The notes under the pieces were generated by a model that ran no database searches, was not told the origin of the DNA, and saw nothing but the letters and a program-made list of their open reading frames with translations. Positions 52,447 to 62,070 of a DNA stretch of 64,000 bases are shown piece after piece; the first letter of the stretch is position 1, and each line of letters begins with the position of its first letter. The translations under genes were made by a program, and so were the position numbers. Source of the stretch: an uncultured Paracoccaceae bacterium (GTDB lineage: Bacteria; Pseudomonadota; Alphaproteobacteria; Rhodobacterales; Rhodobacteraceae); the NCBI GenBank assembly GCA_947493745.1, contig CANLSM010000009.1, positions 1 through 64,000 on the forward strand, given 5' to 3'.

Positions 52447-53903
52447 TCGCGCGTGCGGCCTGCATCGGCGGGGGCGTCATTGGCGGCGGCTGGGTTTCCA
52501 GGCTTGTGCTGTCGGGCGTGGATGTCGCGATCTTCGATCCCGCACCTGACGCGGAACGGATCGTGGGCGAGGTGCTGGAAAATGCCCGGCGCGCCTATGC
52601 CAACCTCACCATGGCCCCCTTGCCGCCCGAGGGGCGGGTGACATTCCTTCCCTCCATCGAGGAGGCGGTCGACGGGGCGGAACTGGTGCAGGAATCGGTG
52701 CCCGAACGGCTCGACCTGAAACGTTCGGTTCTGACCGCGATTGATGCGGCAACAGGGCCAGAGGTGCTGATCGGCTCCTCCACATCCGGGCTGTTGCCAA
52801 GCGATCTGCAACTCGACATGGCCCGTCCCAAGCGTTTCTTCGTCGCCCATCCCTACAATCCGGTCTACCTGCTGCCGCTTGTTGAACTCGTCGGCGGCAA
52901 GGCCACGTCACCCGAGACAATCGAGCGTGCAAAGGTTGCTTACGCAAGCCTCGGCATGAAGGGCGTTCACATCGCCAGGGAAATCCCGGCCTTTGTCGGT
53001 GACCGGCTGCTTGAGGCGCTCTGGCGTGAGGCGCTCTGGCTGATCCGCGACGATATCTGCGATGTGGAGACGCTTGACGATGTGATGCGCTTCAGCTTCG
53101 GGCTCCGCTGGGCGCAGATGGGGCTGTTCCAGTCCTACCGGATTGCAGGCGGCGAAGCGGGGATGGGGCATTTCCTGGAGCAGTTCGGCCCCTGTCTGGA
53201 TTGGCCCTGGAGCAGGCTGACGGATGTCCCGGATCTGGACGCCGAGCTGATCGCAAAAATCGCGCGCCAGTCGGATGCGCAGGCGCGTGGCTTGTCCATC
53301 CGCGAGCTTGAACGTGTTCGCGACGACAATCTCGTGGGCATCATGCAGGCGTTGAAAGGGGCAGATTGGGGCGCGGGGGCGCTGCTGAAATCCTTCGAGG
53401 ACCGGCTCTGGGCCGCCGCAAAGACGCCGGAGCCGGATCTTTCCGGTCCACTCGCCTTGCACCAGACGCGGGTCTCGCCGGCCTGGCTTGATTACAACGG
53501 GCACATGACCGAGTTCCGGTATCTGCAGGTTTTCGGTGATACAACGGATGCGTTTCTGCGCCTGATCGGCATTGATCCGGGTGCCGCGGATGAAGCCAGC
53601 TACTATACGGTCGAGACCCATCTTCAGCACCTGAAGGAACTCAGACAGGGCACTGATATTGAGACAGAAACCATTGTCCTGAGTGCCGAGGGAAAGCGAC
53701 TGCATCTCTATCATGAGATGTTTGCCGAAGGCGCGCTGGTGGCCACGGCGGAGCACCTGCTCCTGCATGTCTCGAACGGTCGGGCAACGGAGCCTTCGGA
53801 GGCGATATCCGCCCGGATCGCCCCGATTGTCGAGGCACATGCCAGTTTGCCGCGACCTTACGCGGTGGGTCGGCATGTAGGTCTTAAGCGACCCACTCGC
53901 TGA
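52443..53903 (+). CDS. L-carnitine dehydrogenase fused to a betainyl-CoA thioesterase-like domain
   Basis: A 486-residue two-domain protein. Residues 1-320 are a 3-hydroxyacyl-CoA dehydrogenase-like NAD enzyme ([13 protein letters not shown] at 9-21, [20 protein letters not shown] near 138, [19 protein letters not shown] near 180), as in L-carnitine dehydrogenase. Residues about 335-480 are a hotdog thioesterase ([20 protein letters not shown], then [15 protein letters not shown]). The first part would make 3-dehydrocarnitine and the second would free glycine betaine from betainyl-CoA made by the upstream enzyme. The three-step CdhA/B/C route is thus covered by two genes. The tail overlaps the opposing ThDP gene by 20 bases. 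Confidence 0.9.
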   Translation: MIARAACIGGGVIGGGWVSRLVLSGVDVAIFDPAPDAERIVGEVLENARRAYANLTMAPLPPEGRVTFLPSIEEAVDGAELVQESVPERLDLKRSVLTAIDAATGPEVLIGSSTSGLLPSDLQLDMARPKRFFVAHPYNPVYLLPLVELVGGKATSPETIERAKVAYASLGMKGVHIAREIPAFVGDRLLEALWREALWLIRDDICDVETLDDVMRFSFGLRWAQMGLFQSYRIAGGEAGMGHFLEQFGPCLDWPWSRLTDVPDLDAELIAKIARQSDAQARGLSIRELERVRDDNLVGIMQALKGADWGAGALLKSFEDRLWAAAKTPEPDLSGPLALHQTRVSPAWLDYNGHMTEFRYLQVFGDTTDAFLRLIGIDPGAADEASYYTVETHLQHLKELRQGTDIETETIVLSAEGKRLHLYHEMFAEGALVATAEHLLLHVSNGRATEPSEAISARIAPIVEAHASLPRPYAVGRHVGLKRPTR

Positions 53904-55569
53904 CCGGGGCGTCGGCCTCCTGCAAGGGCTGGGCGATGATATCGACCAGCGTCGGACCGTCATGGTGGATGGCTTTCTTCAGGGTCGCCTCAAGGTCCTG
54001 CGGATCGGAAACCGTCCAGCTTTTCAAGCCATAGGCGGATGCCACGGCGGCATGATCTGTTCTCGAGAAATCGACCGAGAAGTAACGCTCTCCAAAGCCC
54101 GACTTCTGCCCCGCCTTGATCCAGCCGAAAACGGCATTGGAGATCACAAGAATGGTGATCGGTAGACCCAGCCGCGTGATCGTCTCCAACTCGCCCACAC
54201 TCATCCCGAACGACCCGTCACCGGTGGCGCAGACCACCTTGGCATTGGGGCGTCCGATCTGGGCGCCGACCGAGGCCGCAATCGCAAACCCAAGCGCCCC
54301 ATGGGCGCGGTTGGTGATGAAATGCCGCCCGACACTGGGCCACTCATACCAGGCCGAGAAATACGGACAGGGCGTGCCGGGATCCGCGCAGATCACCGCA
54401 TCATCGGGCAGCAGGCGATTGAGGGTCGCAATGACCCGTTCCGGGCGGATGGGGGCTTCAGTGCTCTCTGCAAGGTTTTGAAATTTTTTCCATTTCGCGG
54501 CTCTTGCAGCAGCAACACGAGCTTGGCCGTCACGCTGCCGGCTGCTCGCCGTGGCAAGCCCGACAAGCGCCTCCAGCCCCAACCGCGCATCGCAAACAAC
54601 TGCTGCGTGGGTCTCGTAGCAGGCCCCGATCACAGCCGGATCGCTGTCCATATGCAGGATTGTGGTTCCCGGCGCGGGTGAACGCCAGCGCTCGGTCGTG
54701 ACCGACCCCGCGCGGCAGCCGATGAAGAATACCAGATCGGCCGCATCGACCAGTGCACGCGTCGCCGGTTGGCCGCCATTGGAGCCGACAACACCGACGC
54801 AAAGCGGATGGGTCTCGGCCGTCGCGCCCTGTCCGCTGACCGTGGTGGCGACAGGGATGTCGAGCGTGGTTGCAAGCCCTTCCAACGCACTTTCCGCGCC
54901 TGCCAGAACGACACCCCCACCGACAATGATCACCGCGCTTTTGGCCCTGAGAAGCTCGGTCAGAATAGCCTCAATCGCTGCCTCATCCGGTGCGGCGGGG
55001 AGTGCGGGATAGGTGGAAAAGCGCGGGTCGCACCAAAGATCATCCGCGTTGACGCTGGCTTTCTGAACGTCAAAGGGCAGGCCGAGATGGGCCGAGCCGG
55101 GACGGCCTGTCGTCATCTCCCGAAACGCCTTGCGGATCATGCGGGGCAGGGTGGCGGCAGAGCGGATCAGTCCGTTCCACTTGGTCACAGGCGCAAAGAG
55201 CGCCTCCTGATCCAGTTCCGTCAAGGGAAACCGTCCGGCAGAGGTCGTGGCCACATCGGTCGTGATCGCGAGGATGGGGACCGAGCTTTCACCGGCCTCG
55301 ACCAGTCCGGGCAGGATATAGGTCGCCCCGCCGCCCGATGGCCCCTCGCAGACACCCGGCCTGCCGGTTACCCGTGCATAGGCATCCGCCATATAGCCTG
55401 CATGCCGCTCGTCCCGGGTGAGGATGTGCTCCATTCCATGATCAAGCCGGGCGAATGCGTCGTAAAACGGCAGGCTGGTATCCCCGCAGAGCCCGAAGAT
55501 ATGGCGCACCCCATTCCCTTCGAGCAATTTGACCGTGGCCTCCGCGCCGGTGATCTCGTTCCCGCTCAT
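53884..55569 (-). CDS. Thiamine diphosphate enzyme, acetolactate synthase-like (unassigned)
   Basis: A 561-residue ThDP enzyme. The pyrimidine domain starts ATVKLLEGNGVRHIFGLCGD with the activating Glu54 in TRDERHAGYMADAYAR. A Rossmann-like middle domain is present (VIIVGGGVVLAGAESALEG). The PP domain has GDGSFGMSVGELETI, with NAVFGW closing the Mg site. Length and order match acetolactate synthase, benzoylformate decarboxylase and sulfoacetaldehyde acetyltransferase relatives; the reaction cannot be told. It has no small regulatory subunit gene nearby. The start at 55569 is chosen for GGAAGG upstream and a 74-base divergent gap to the racemase-like gene. Confidence 0.85.
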   Translation of the reverse strand: MSGNEITGAEATVKLLEGNGVRHIFGLCGDTSLPFYDAFARLDHGMEHILTRDERHAGYMADAYARVTGRPGVCEGPSGGGATYILPGLVEAGESSVPILAITTDVATTSAGRFPLTELDQEALFAPVTKWNGLIRSAATLPRMIRKAFREMTTGRPGSAHLGLPFDVQKASVNADDLWCDPRFSTYPALPAAPDEAAIEAILTELLRAKSAVIIVGGGVVLAGAESALEGLATTLDIPVATTVSGQGATAETHPLCVGVVGSNGGQPATRALVDAADLVFFIGCRAGSVTTERWRSPAPGTTILHMDSDPAVIGACYETHAAVVCDARLGLEALVGLATASSRQRDGQARVAAARAAKWKKFQNLAESTEAPIRPERVIATLNRLLPDDAVICADPGTPCPYFSAWYEWPSVGRHFITNRAHGALGFAIAASVGAQIGRPNAKVVCATGDGSFGMSVGELETITRLGLPITILVISNAVFGWIKAGQKSGFGERYFSVDFSRTDHAAVASAYGLKSWTVSDPQDLEATLKKAIHHDGPTLVDIIAQPLQEADAPVSEWVA

Positions 55570-55643
55570 GCCACATCCTTCCATTGCAATTGTGCGAGTT
55601 TCTTTGGAAGCTGACGCGCAAGTCAATGGTTGAGGTGCATGGC

Positions 55644-56342
55644 ATGATCGTAAAAGGCGGCAAGGCCGTTTACGGGGCGCGGGTGGGCATCCTGATGCTC
55701 GATGCCCGGTTCCCCCGCATCATCGGTGACATGGGCAATGCGGAAACCTGGCCGTTTCCGGTGCGCTACAAGGTGGTGCGCGGTGCACATCCTGATCTGG
55801 TGGTGCGACAGGGTGCGCCGGGACTTCTGGAGGCGTTCATTGCCGCCGGTCGGGAACTGGTGGAGGACGGGGTCGAACTCATCACCACCAATTGCGGGTT
55901 TCTGTCACTCTTTCAGGCGGAACTGTCGCAAGCCTTGCAAGTACCGGTCGCGACATCCGCGCTGATGCAGGCGCGTGCCATCCAGGCAATCTTGCCACCG
56001 GGCAAACCCTTGGGCATTCTCACGATCTCAGCGGCGACGCTGACGGCCGAGCATCTCAGGGCTGCCGACGTGCCGGACGGGACGCCGGTGCGCGGGATCA
56101 GCGAGGAGAGCGAGCTTTACCGTGTGATCCTGAACAACGAACTCAGCCTCGACACCGTGAAGGCCGAAGCAGGCATGGTCGAGGCCGCGCTGGCATTTCA
56201 GTGCGATGTGCCCGATCTGGGCGCGATCCTTTTCGAATGCACCAATATGCCGCCCTACACAAAGGCTGTCAGGGAGGCGACCGGGCTGCCGGTCTACTCC
56301 ATGGAGACATACCTGCACTGGTTGGTGCGCGCGTTGCCCTAG
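55644..56342 (+). CDS. Aspartate/glutamate racemase family protein
   Basis: A 232-residue protein of the Asp/Glu racemase superfamily. Both catalytic cysteines are visible: Cys84 in TTNCGFLSLF and Cys199 in LFECTNMPPY. RVGILMLDARFPRIIGDMGN is near the start. The superfamily also contains hydantoin racemases, maleate isomerases and arylmalonate decarboxylases, so the substrate is open. It is divergent from the ThDP gene, with which it may share a promoter. ATG 55644 is preferred over ATG 55626 because GAGG is better placed. The stop overlaps the next gene, tail to tail. Confidence 0.82.
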   Translation: MIVKGGKAVYGARVGILMLDARFPRIIGDMGNAETWPFPVRYKVVRGAHPDLVVRQGAPGLLEAFIAAGRELVEDGVELITTNCGFLSLFQAELSQALQVPVATSALMQARAIQAILPPGKPLGILTISAATLTAEHLRAADVPDGTPVRGISEESELYRVILNNELSLDTVKAEAGMVEAALAFQCDVPDLGAILFECTNMPPYTKAVREATGLPVYSMETYLHWLVRALP

Positions 56343-56989
56343 CGGCTGGACTCGGTCATGCGGCGGCGGACATAGCTGTCGACCGACCCGATCATCTCTT
56401 CCATGCCGGGATCGAAAAAGTGACCTGCCCCTTCGATCTGTTCATGGGTGATCGTGATGCCCTTTTGCTGTTTGAGCTTGTCGCTGAGACTGACGATATC
56501 GGCAGGTGGGACCACACGATCGGCGGTGCCGTTGATGATCAGACCCGAGGACGGGCAGGGGGCGAGGAACGAGAAATCATACATGTTGGCCGGGGGCGAG
56601 ACCGAGATGAAACCGGCGATCTCGGGCCTTCGCATCAGAAGCTGCATGCCGATCCACGCACCGAACGAGAAGCCCGCAACCCAGCAGAATTTTGCATTCG
56701 GGTTGAGCGACTGGAGGTAGTCCAGCGCCGAGGCCGCATCCGAGAGTTCCCCGATCCCCTGATCATATTCACCCTGAGATCGCCCGACGCCGCGGAAATT
56801 GAACCGCAGGCAGGTGAAGCCCATCTTGTGAAAGGCATAATGCAGGTTGTACACAACCTTGTTGTTCATCGTGCCGCCGAATTGTGGATGCGGGTGCAGG
56901 ATGATGGCAATCGGGGCGTCTTTGTTTTTCTGCGGGTGGTAGCGCCCCTCAAGGCGCCCTTCGGGTCCGGGGAAGATGACCTCAGGCAT
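56339..56989 (-). CDS. Alpha/beta hydrolase
   Basis: A 216-residue single-domain hydrolase of the dienelactone-hydrolase-like kind: AIILHPHPQFGGTMNNKVV near 28-46, the nucleophile elbow AGFSFGAW (Ser near 108), INGTADRVVPP (Asp) near 152, and GAGHFFDPGMEEM (His) near 190. All triad members are visible. No substrate is evident. It is divergent from iscR, with the Irr-like palindromes in between. Confidence 0.88.
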   Translation of the reverse strand: MPEVIFPGPEGRLEGRYHPQKNKDAPIAIILHPHPQFGGTMNNKVVYNLHYAFHKMGFTCLRFNFRGVGRSQGEYDQGIGELSDAASALDYLQSLNPNAKFCWVAGFSFGAWIGMQLLMRRPEIAGFISVSPPANMYDFSFLAPCPSSGLIINGTADRVVPPADIVSLSDKLKQQKGITITHEQIEGAGHFFDPGMEEMIGSVDSYVRRRMTESSR

Positions 56990-57039
56990 GAAGCCTCCTG
57001 ATTGGGGCCTGAAAGCTTGACGGAATCACTCAGGCAACC

Positions 57040-57060
57040 TAGAACAATTCTAAATTAGAA
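57040..57060. promoter_or_regulatory. Overlapping Irr-box-like palindromes upstream of iscR-suf
   Basis: TAGAACAATTCTA (57040-57052, perfect 5+5 arms) and TTCTAAATTAGAA (57048-57060, perfect 6+6 arms) share five bases. They resemble the iron control element bound by Irr in alphaproteobacteria. A weak promoter (TTGATG at 57064) follows, so binding could block suf transcription. Confidence 0.6.
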
Positions 57061-57135
57061 GCTTTGATGCTTCCGCGCTTGGGCTAGGTAAGGCTTTGCG
57101 CGGGGTGCGTCAACTGTTCGCGCAGGGGCAAGGCC

Positions 57136-57594
57136 ATGAAACTCAGCACCAAGGGGCGCTATGCGATGATCGCGTTGGCCGATCTGGCGCGTGAGGGACA
57201 GGGCCGGCTGGTCGCGCTGAGCGAAATTTCCGAGCGTCAGAACATCTCTCTCGCCTATCTTGAGCAGCTTTTCGTGAAGCTGCGCCGCGCCGAAATCGTC
57301 GAGAGCGTCCGTGGCCCCGGCGGCGGATATCGGCTGGCGCGCGAGCCTGAGGCCATCCGCGTGGCCGAGATACTGGGTGCGGTGGATGAGACGATGGACG
57401 CGCTGGCCCGCGGGGCAGGTGCATCGGGTGCCGATGGTGGCACGGATGTTCAGGCCCTGACGGACAAGCTGTGGGAGCAGCTCAGCGCCAATGTCTACGT
57501 CTTCCTGCACCAGACCCGGCTTGCGGACGTGGTCCGTGACCAAATGGCCCCATGCCCGGCCGTACCGGCCTTTGTCGAGTTGGTCGATGAGTAG
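57136..57594 (+). CDS. iscR: IscR-type Rrf2 regulator with a single cysteine
   Basis: A 152-residue Rrf2 protein: MKLSTKGRYAMIALADLA, helix-turn-helix SEISERQNISLAYLEQLFVKLRRA near 29-52, and VRGPGGGYRLAREPEAIRVAEIL. Classical IscR binds 2Fe-2S through three cysteines near residues 92-104; here that loop (LARGAGASGADGGTD) has none, and the only cysteine is Cys140 near the C terminus. The same single-cysteine form is described for Rhodobacter sphaeroides IscR, a repressor of iron-sulfur genes. Its stop overlaps the cysteine desulfurase start by eight bases. Confidence 0.92.
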   Translation: MKLSTKGRYAMIALADLAREGQGRLVALSEISERQNISLAYLEQLFVKLRRAEIVESVRGPGGGYRLAREPEAIRVAEILGAVDETMDALARGAGASGADGGTDVQALTDKLWEQLSANVYVFLHQTRLADVVRDQMAPCPAVPAFVELVDE

Positions 57595-58717
57595 GGTCTA
57601 TCTCGACTGGAATGCTACAGCACCGCTGAGACCGGAGGCGCGAGCGGCGATGCTGGAGGCGATGGACCTCATGGGCAACCCGTCGAGCGTGCATGCCGAG
57701 GGCCGTGCCGCGAAGGGCATGATTGAGAAGGCGCGAGTTCAGGTGGCCCGGCTCGTGGGCTGCGATCCGACTGAAGTGATCTTTACCAGCGGCGCGACCG
57801 AGGCGGCTGCGATGTGCAAGCCTGAATATGGCTCGGTGGCCGCGTCTGAGATTGAGCATGATGCAATTCTGGCATGGTGCCAGCTGGAAGGCGTTCCGAT
57901 GGACCGTCATCTTGACGTCGACAGGAACGGACGTCTTGTGGGGACGGCACGTGGTCGCAGTTTTGAGGATGAAATCTGGGACGAGCCTGTCGCACTGCAA
58001 ATTGCGAATAGTGAAACAGGTGTGGTGCAGGATGTCGCGCCACTGATTGAACACATTAGGGGATTGAAGCGCGAAACGCCCGTTTTCTGCGATGCCGTGC
58101 AGGCCCTTGGAAAGACCGCGTTCAGCTTTGGCGAAACCGGTGCCGATCACGCATTGGTGTCCGGACACAAGTTCGGCTCTGCCAAGGGAATTGGGGCGCT
58201 GGTCAGTCGGAGCGGTCAGGAGCCGAGGGTTGTCATCAAGGGCGGCGGTCAGGAGCAGGGTTGGCGTTCCGGCACTGAGAACATCATCGGCATCGCCGGT
58301 TTCGGGGCGGCAGCGCAAGCCGCGTGTCGCGATCTTGAGAACGGCGTCTGGGAGCCGGTCGAGGCCTTGCGAAACAATCTCGAAGACGCTCTTTATAACG
58401 CCGCGCCCGAGACTATCTTCTTTGGTAGGGATGTCCCCCGGCTGCCCAATACCTCGTGTTTTGCGATGCCCGGCTGGAAGGGTGAAACGCAGGTTATGCA
58501 GATGGATCTGGCGGGCTATGCGATCAGTGCCGGTTCGGCCTGTTCCAGCGGCAAGGTGAAGGAAAGCCGGGTGCTGCGCGCCATGGGGTTTGACAGCGTC
58601 AAGGCCTCGTCGGCGGTCCGCGTCTCGATCGGGCCTGCGACCACGGAAGACGACTTGATGGGCTTTGCCCGGACATGGATAGAACACTACCGCCGCTGGA
58701 GACAGCGCGCGGCCTGA
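57587..58717 (+). CDS. Cysteine desulfurase (NifS/IscS-like)
   Basis: A 376-residue PLP enzyme that takes sulfur from cysteine for cluster assembly. The PLP lysine is Lys195 in SGHKFGSAKGIG, the active-site cysteine is Cys319 in SAGSACSSGKVKESRVL, and MGNPSSVHAEGRAAK near 29-43 is the usual class I motif. The loop around Cys319 is the longer, class I (IscS/NifS) kind. It is the second gene of the iscR-suf operon. A separate class II sufS would be expected beyond the right edge, but this is not visible. Confidence 0.92.
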   Translation: MSRVYLDWNATAPLRPEARAAMLEAMDLMGNPSSVHAEGRAAKGMIEKARVQVARLVGCDPTEVIFTSGATEAAAMCKPEYGSVAASEIEHDAILAWCQLEGVPMDRHLDVDRNGRLVGTARGRSFEDEIWDEPVALQIANSETGVVQDVAPLIEHIRGLKRETPVFCDAVQALGKTAFSFGETGADHALVSGHKFGSAKGIGALVSRSGQEPRVVIKGGGQEQGWRSGTENIIGIAGFGAAAQAACRDLENGVWEPVEALRNNLEDALYNAAPETIFFGRDVPRLPNTSCFAMPGWKGETQVMQMDLAGYAISAGSACSSGKVKESRVLRAMGFDSVKASSAVRVSIGPATTEDDLMGFARTWIEHYRRWRQRAA

Positions 58718-58753
58718 CTGACCGGGGGCCCAGCCCCCACAAAGGAGAAGAAC

Positions 58754-60265
58754 ATGACAGCACTGGACACTGTTCAGGTCAAAGACGGCGTCGATCAGGA
58801 GACCGTGGATGCGGTCAAGTCGGTCGGCGACAAGTACAAGTACGGCTTCTCCACCGATATCGAGATGGAATACGCACCCAAGGGTGTGAACGAAGATATC
58901 GTACGTCTGATATCGGAGAAAAACGACGAGCCCGAATGGATGACCGAATGGCGTCTTCAGGCTTTTGCCCGCTGGAAACAGATGGAAGAGCCGGAATGGG
59001 CGATGGTCCATTATCCGCAAATCGACTTTCAGGACCAGTATTACTATGCGCGCCCTGCCAGCATGAAGGAAAAGCCCAAATCGCTTGATGAGGTCGATCC
59101 CGATCTGCTGGCGACCTATGCCAAGCTCGGCATTCCGCTGAAGGAGCAGGCGCTGCTGGCCGGTGTCGAGATGCCAGAGGAAGAGCGCCGGGTCGCCGTC
59201 GATGCGGTCTTTGACAGCGTGTCTCTGGGCACCACCTTCAAGGACGAACTGGCCAAGGCGGGCGTCATCTTCTGCTCAATCTCCGAGGCGATCAAGGATC
59301 ATCCCGAACTGGTCAAGAAATATCTCGGCTCGGTCGTGCCGCAGTCGGATAATTTCTATGCAACACTGAATTCGGCCGTCTTCTCGGACGGCTCGTTTGT
59401 CTATGTGCCGCCGGGCGTGCGCTGCCCGATGGAGCTCTCCACGTATTTCCGCATCAATGCCGAGAATACAGGCCAGTTCGAGCGGACGCTGATCATCGCC
59501 GACAAGGGCTCCTATGTCAGCTATCTTGAGGGCTGCACGGCACCGATGCGGGATGAAAATCAGCTTCATGCCGCAGTGGTCGAACTGGTGATCCATGAGG
59601 ATGCCGAGATCAAGTATTCGACCGTTCAGAACTGGTATCCGGGCGACGAGAACGGCAAGGGTGGCATCTACAATTTCGTGACCAAGCGCGCCGATTGCCG
59701 GGGGGATCGTGCCAAGGTCATGTGGACCCAGGTTGAGACCGGCTCGGCGGTGACCTGGAAATACCCAAGCTGTATCCTGCGCGGCGACGATAGCCAGGGC
59801 GAGTTCTACTCGATCGCGATTGCCAACAACATGCAGCAGGCCGATACCGGCACGAAGATGGTGCATCTGGGCAAGAACACCAAAAGCCGGATCGTCTCCA
59901 AGGGGATCTCGGCGGGAAAGGCCCAGAATACTTATCGCGGGCTGGTCTCGATGCATCCCAAGGCGAAGAACAGCCGCAACTACACGCAATGCGACAGTCT
60001 GCTGATTGGCGACAAATGCGGCGCGCATACGGTGCCGTATATCGAATGCAAGAACAACTCGTCACGCATCGAACATGAGGCGACGACATCCAAGGTCGAT
60101 GACGACCAGCTTTTCTATTGCCGCCAGCGCGGCATGGACGAGGAGGAGGCGGTGGCTCTGGTGGTCAATGGCTTCTGCAAGGAGGTTCTGCAGGCCCTGC
60201 CGATGGAATTCGCGATGGAAGCGCAGAAACTGGTGGCAATCTCGCTGGAAGGCAGCGTCGGATAG
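58754..60265 (+). CDS. sufB: Fe-S cluster assembly scaffold SufB
   Basis: A 503-residue SufB. Family blocks are [20 protein letters not shown] near 27, [18 protein letters not shown] near 220, [22 protein letters not shown] near 255, and [21 protein letters not shown] near 440. It forms the SufBC2D scaffold on which clusters are built. A GC-rich hairpin (GGGGG/CCCCC, about 58726-58740) and AAAGGAG precede the ATG. sufC follows only after six inserted small genes. Confidence 0.96.
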   Translation: MTALDTVQVKDGVDQETVDAVKSVGDKYKYGFSTDIEMEYAPKGVNEDIVRLISEKNDEPEWMTEWRLQAFARWKQMEEPEWAMVHYPQIDFQDQYYYARPASMKEKPKSLDEVDPDLLATYAKLGIPLKEQALLAGVEMPEEERRVAVDAVFDSVSLGTTFKDELAKAGVIFCSISEAIKDHPELVKKYLGSVVPQSDNFYATLNSAVFSDGSFVYVPPGVRCPMELSTYFRINAENTGQFERTLIIADKGSYVSYLEGCTAPMRDENQLHAAVVELVIHEDAEIKYSTVQNWYPGDENGKGGIYNFVTKRADCRGDRAKVMWTQVETGSAVTWKYPSCILRGDDSQGEFYSIAIANNMQQADTGTKMVHLGKNTKSRIVSKGISAGKAQNTYRGLVSMHPKAKNSRNYTQCDSLLIGDKCGAHTVPYIECKNNSSRIEHEATTSKVDDDQLFYCRQRGMDEEEAVALVVNGFCKEVLQALPMEFAMEAQKLVAISLEGSVG

Positions 60266-60300
60266 GTGATGTCCGTGAGGGGACAGACAGGGGTGTCGGA

Positions 60301-60807
60301 GTGAGTGATCGCAGCGATGACGGCGTCGTGGTCGAGCGACGCGAATCCGCGGCAGCGGGGCAGCAGAGCCTGATCCGGCGCTTTCCATGGCTGTTCAAGT
60401 TCGTTGTCGTCTATGTCCTCACTCTCCTGCTGGGCTTTGTTGTGACAGCGATGGAGAAGGCCGATCTCTTCACCGGCAGCCGGGTCTTCGCGCTGCTCGA
60501 CGGGATGCTGTTCTGGGCCATCCTCGTGGGCGTCTTGTTCGGGGTGCTGCTGTTGTTTCTGACCTGGATTTCCGATGGTCAGATTGTCGAATTCTTCCCG
60601 TTCCTCCCGTCGATCATCTCCGCGCCGATCATGGGAATCATACTGGGATTGATGACCTGGGCGTTTCTGATCTCGGTGACAGAGCCCGCCAAGCCCGATC
60701 TGTCCTGGCAGGAACGGATTTTTGGTGGCGGCGAAGAGGCGGGGCAACCAGCGCAGGCTGGGAACCAGACAGAAACCGACAAACCATGGTGGCAGATATG
60801 GAAATGA
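60301..60807 (+). CDS. Small membrane protein, first insert gene in suf
   Basis: A 168-residue protein with a polar N terminus, three membrane segments (about 35-55, 70-95, 105-130) and a C-terminal polar tail ending in WWQIWK. No family was recognised with confidence; a periplasm- or cytosol-exposed aromatic tail is the only marked feature. The start is GTG 60301, 35 bases after sufB. The stop overlaps the cupin ATG (ATGA). Confidence 0.7.
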   Translation: MSDRSDDGVVVERRESAAAGQQSLIRRFPWLFKFVVVYVLTLLLGFVVTAMEKADLFTGSRVFALLDGMLFWAILVGVLFGVLLLFLTWISDGQIVEFFPFLPSIISAPIMGIILGLMTWAFLISVTEPAKPDLSWQERIFGGGEEAGQPAQAGNQTETDKPWWQIWK

Positions 60808-61301
60808 CACCCGTCCTCAACCTCGACGATGCCGACACTTTTCCCAACCAGCCCGAGGGTCTGGATAAATTCGGCTCGGTTATGGCCATGATCGGGCCTG
60901 CCATCGGCGCGCGCGACATCGGGTGCATGTATATGCAGGTCGAACCCGGCAAGCGTGCCTTTCCGTTTCACAACCATCATGGCAACGAGGAAATCTTCAT
61001 CATCCTTGAGGGCGAGGGCACCTATCGCTTCGGCAAGCAGGAGTTTCCGGTCAAGGCGGTCTCGGTCTGCGCGGCCCCCAAAGGCGGCCCGGAAACCGCG
61101 CACCAGGTCATCAACACCGGGACAAAAACGCTGAAGTATCTGTCGCTCTCGACAAAACATGACCCGGATGTGGTACAATATCCTGACAGCGGCAAGTTTG
61201 CTGCCATGGCGATTGGCGAGGGAAACAGCTTTCAGACCGCCAATCTGAAGTATATTGGCAGGCTTGAGACGATGCTGGGGTATTTTGACGGGGAAGAGTA
61301 A
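60804..61301 (+). CDS. Cupin domain protein, second insert gene in suf
   Basis: A 165-residue single cupin. The first metal motif is FPFHNHHGNEEIFIILEGEG near residues 54-73 (His and Glu ligands) and the second is PETAHQVIN near 93-101. It probably binds Fe, Mn or Zn; the substrate is unknown. Possible starts are 60786, 60798 and 60804; 60804 is chosen because it forms ATGA with the upstream stop. The stop overlaps the next gene as TAATG. Confidence 0.85.
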   Translation: MTPVLNLDDADTFPNQPEGLDKFGSVMAMIGPAIGARDIGCMYMQVEPGKRAFPFHNHHGNEEIFIILEGEGTYRFGKQEFPVKAVSVCAAPKGGPETAHQVINTGTKTLKYLSLSTKHDPDVVQYPDSGKFAAMAIGEGNSFQTANLKYIGRLETMLGYFDGEE

Positions 61302-61762
61302 TGGTTCGTACAATTCGAAAACCCAGACACAAGGCGGAGGAAGACTCGGGCTTCATGCGGATCATGGCCTTTGCCTTCATGATCGCGGTTGGCTTCTTTG
61401 TGGCTCTCATGGCGCTCAGATGGGCGGCCCTGCGGCTGGAGGCCCGGCTGGAGGTGGTGGAAGTGCCGACCTACAGCGCGCAATGGTACCTTTATCTGCT
61501 CGGCCCGGCGGTTCTTGTTCTGCTTTTCCTGATCGGCGGGCGCAGCATCAGGGGAGGTGTCGTCGGAATGGTCCTTGGCGGCGCTCTGGGCCTCTACATG
61601 GCGATACAGATGCCCGACACGCTGAAATCCGCCGAGGCCGCGGTCGGACTGGAAGGTGTTATCGTGCCGCTTGTTGGCTATGAGCCGATCCTGGCGGAGA
61701 ATGAGGGGCTTGCGGCAATCACGCAGTTTGTCCGCCCCGCGAATGCAGGAGGCTCGGAATGA
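61301..61762 (+). CDS. Membrane protein, third insert gene in suf
   Basis: A 153-residue protein with a basic N terminus ([13 protein letters not shown]) and three to four hydrophobic segments (about 18-40, 62-80, 83-103). No family was recognised. It overlaps the cupin gene by one base and the YbjQ-like gene by four, so it is translated as part of the same block. Confidence 0.7.
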   Translation: MVRTIRKPRHKAEEDSGFMRIMAFAFMIAVGFFVALMALRWAALRLEARLEVVEVPTYSAQWYLYLLGPAVLVLLFLIGGRSIRGGVVGMVLGGALGLYMAIQMPDTLKSAEAAVGLEGVIVPLVGYEPILAENEGLAAITQFVRPANAGGSE

Positions 61763-62070
61763 TCGTGACCACCACGCCCTCTGTTGAGGGCAAATCGATC
61801 TCGGCCTATCACGGAGTGGTCGTGGGCGAGGCGATCCTGGGTGCAAACGTGATCCGCGATCTTTTTGCCGGGATCACCGATATTCTCGGCGGACGCTCCG
61901 GCGCCTACGAGGAGGAACTGGGCAAGGCCCGCAACATTGCGCTGAGCGAACTGGAAGACCGTGCGAAGGAACGGGGTGCCAACGCGGTTGTCGGTGTCGA
62001 CCTCGACTATGAGGTGATCAACAACATGTTGATGGTCTCGGCCTCGGGCACGGCGGTTACCATCGGCTGA
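61759..62070 (+). CDS. YbjQ/UPF0145 family protein, fourth insert gene in suf
   Basis: A 103-residue protein matching Ybj[46 protein letters not shown], then [29 protein letters not shown]. It is a pentamer-forming fold once described as heavy-metal binding, without a proven function. The start overlaps the previous gene (ATGA) and the stop overlaps the next (TGATG). Confidence 0.9.
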   Translation: MIVTTTPSVEGKSISAYHGVVVGEAILGANVIRDLFAGITDILGGRSGAYEEELGKARNIALSELEDRAKERGANAVVGVDLDYEVINNMLMVSASGTAVTIG

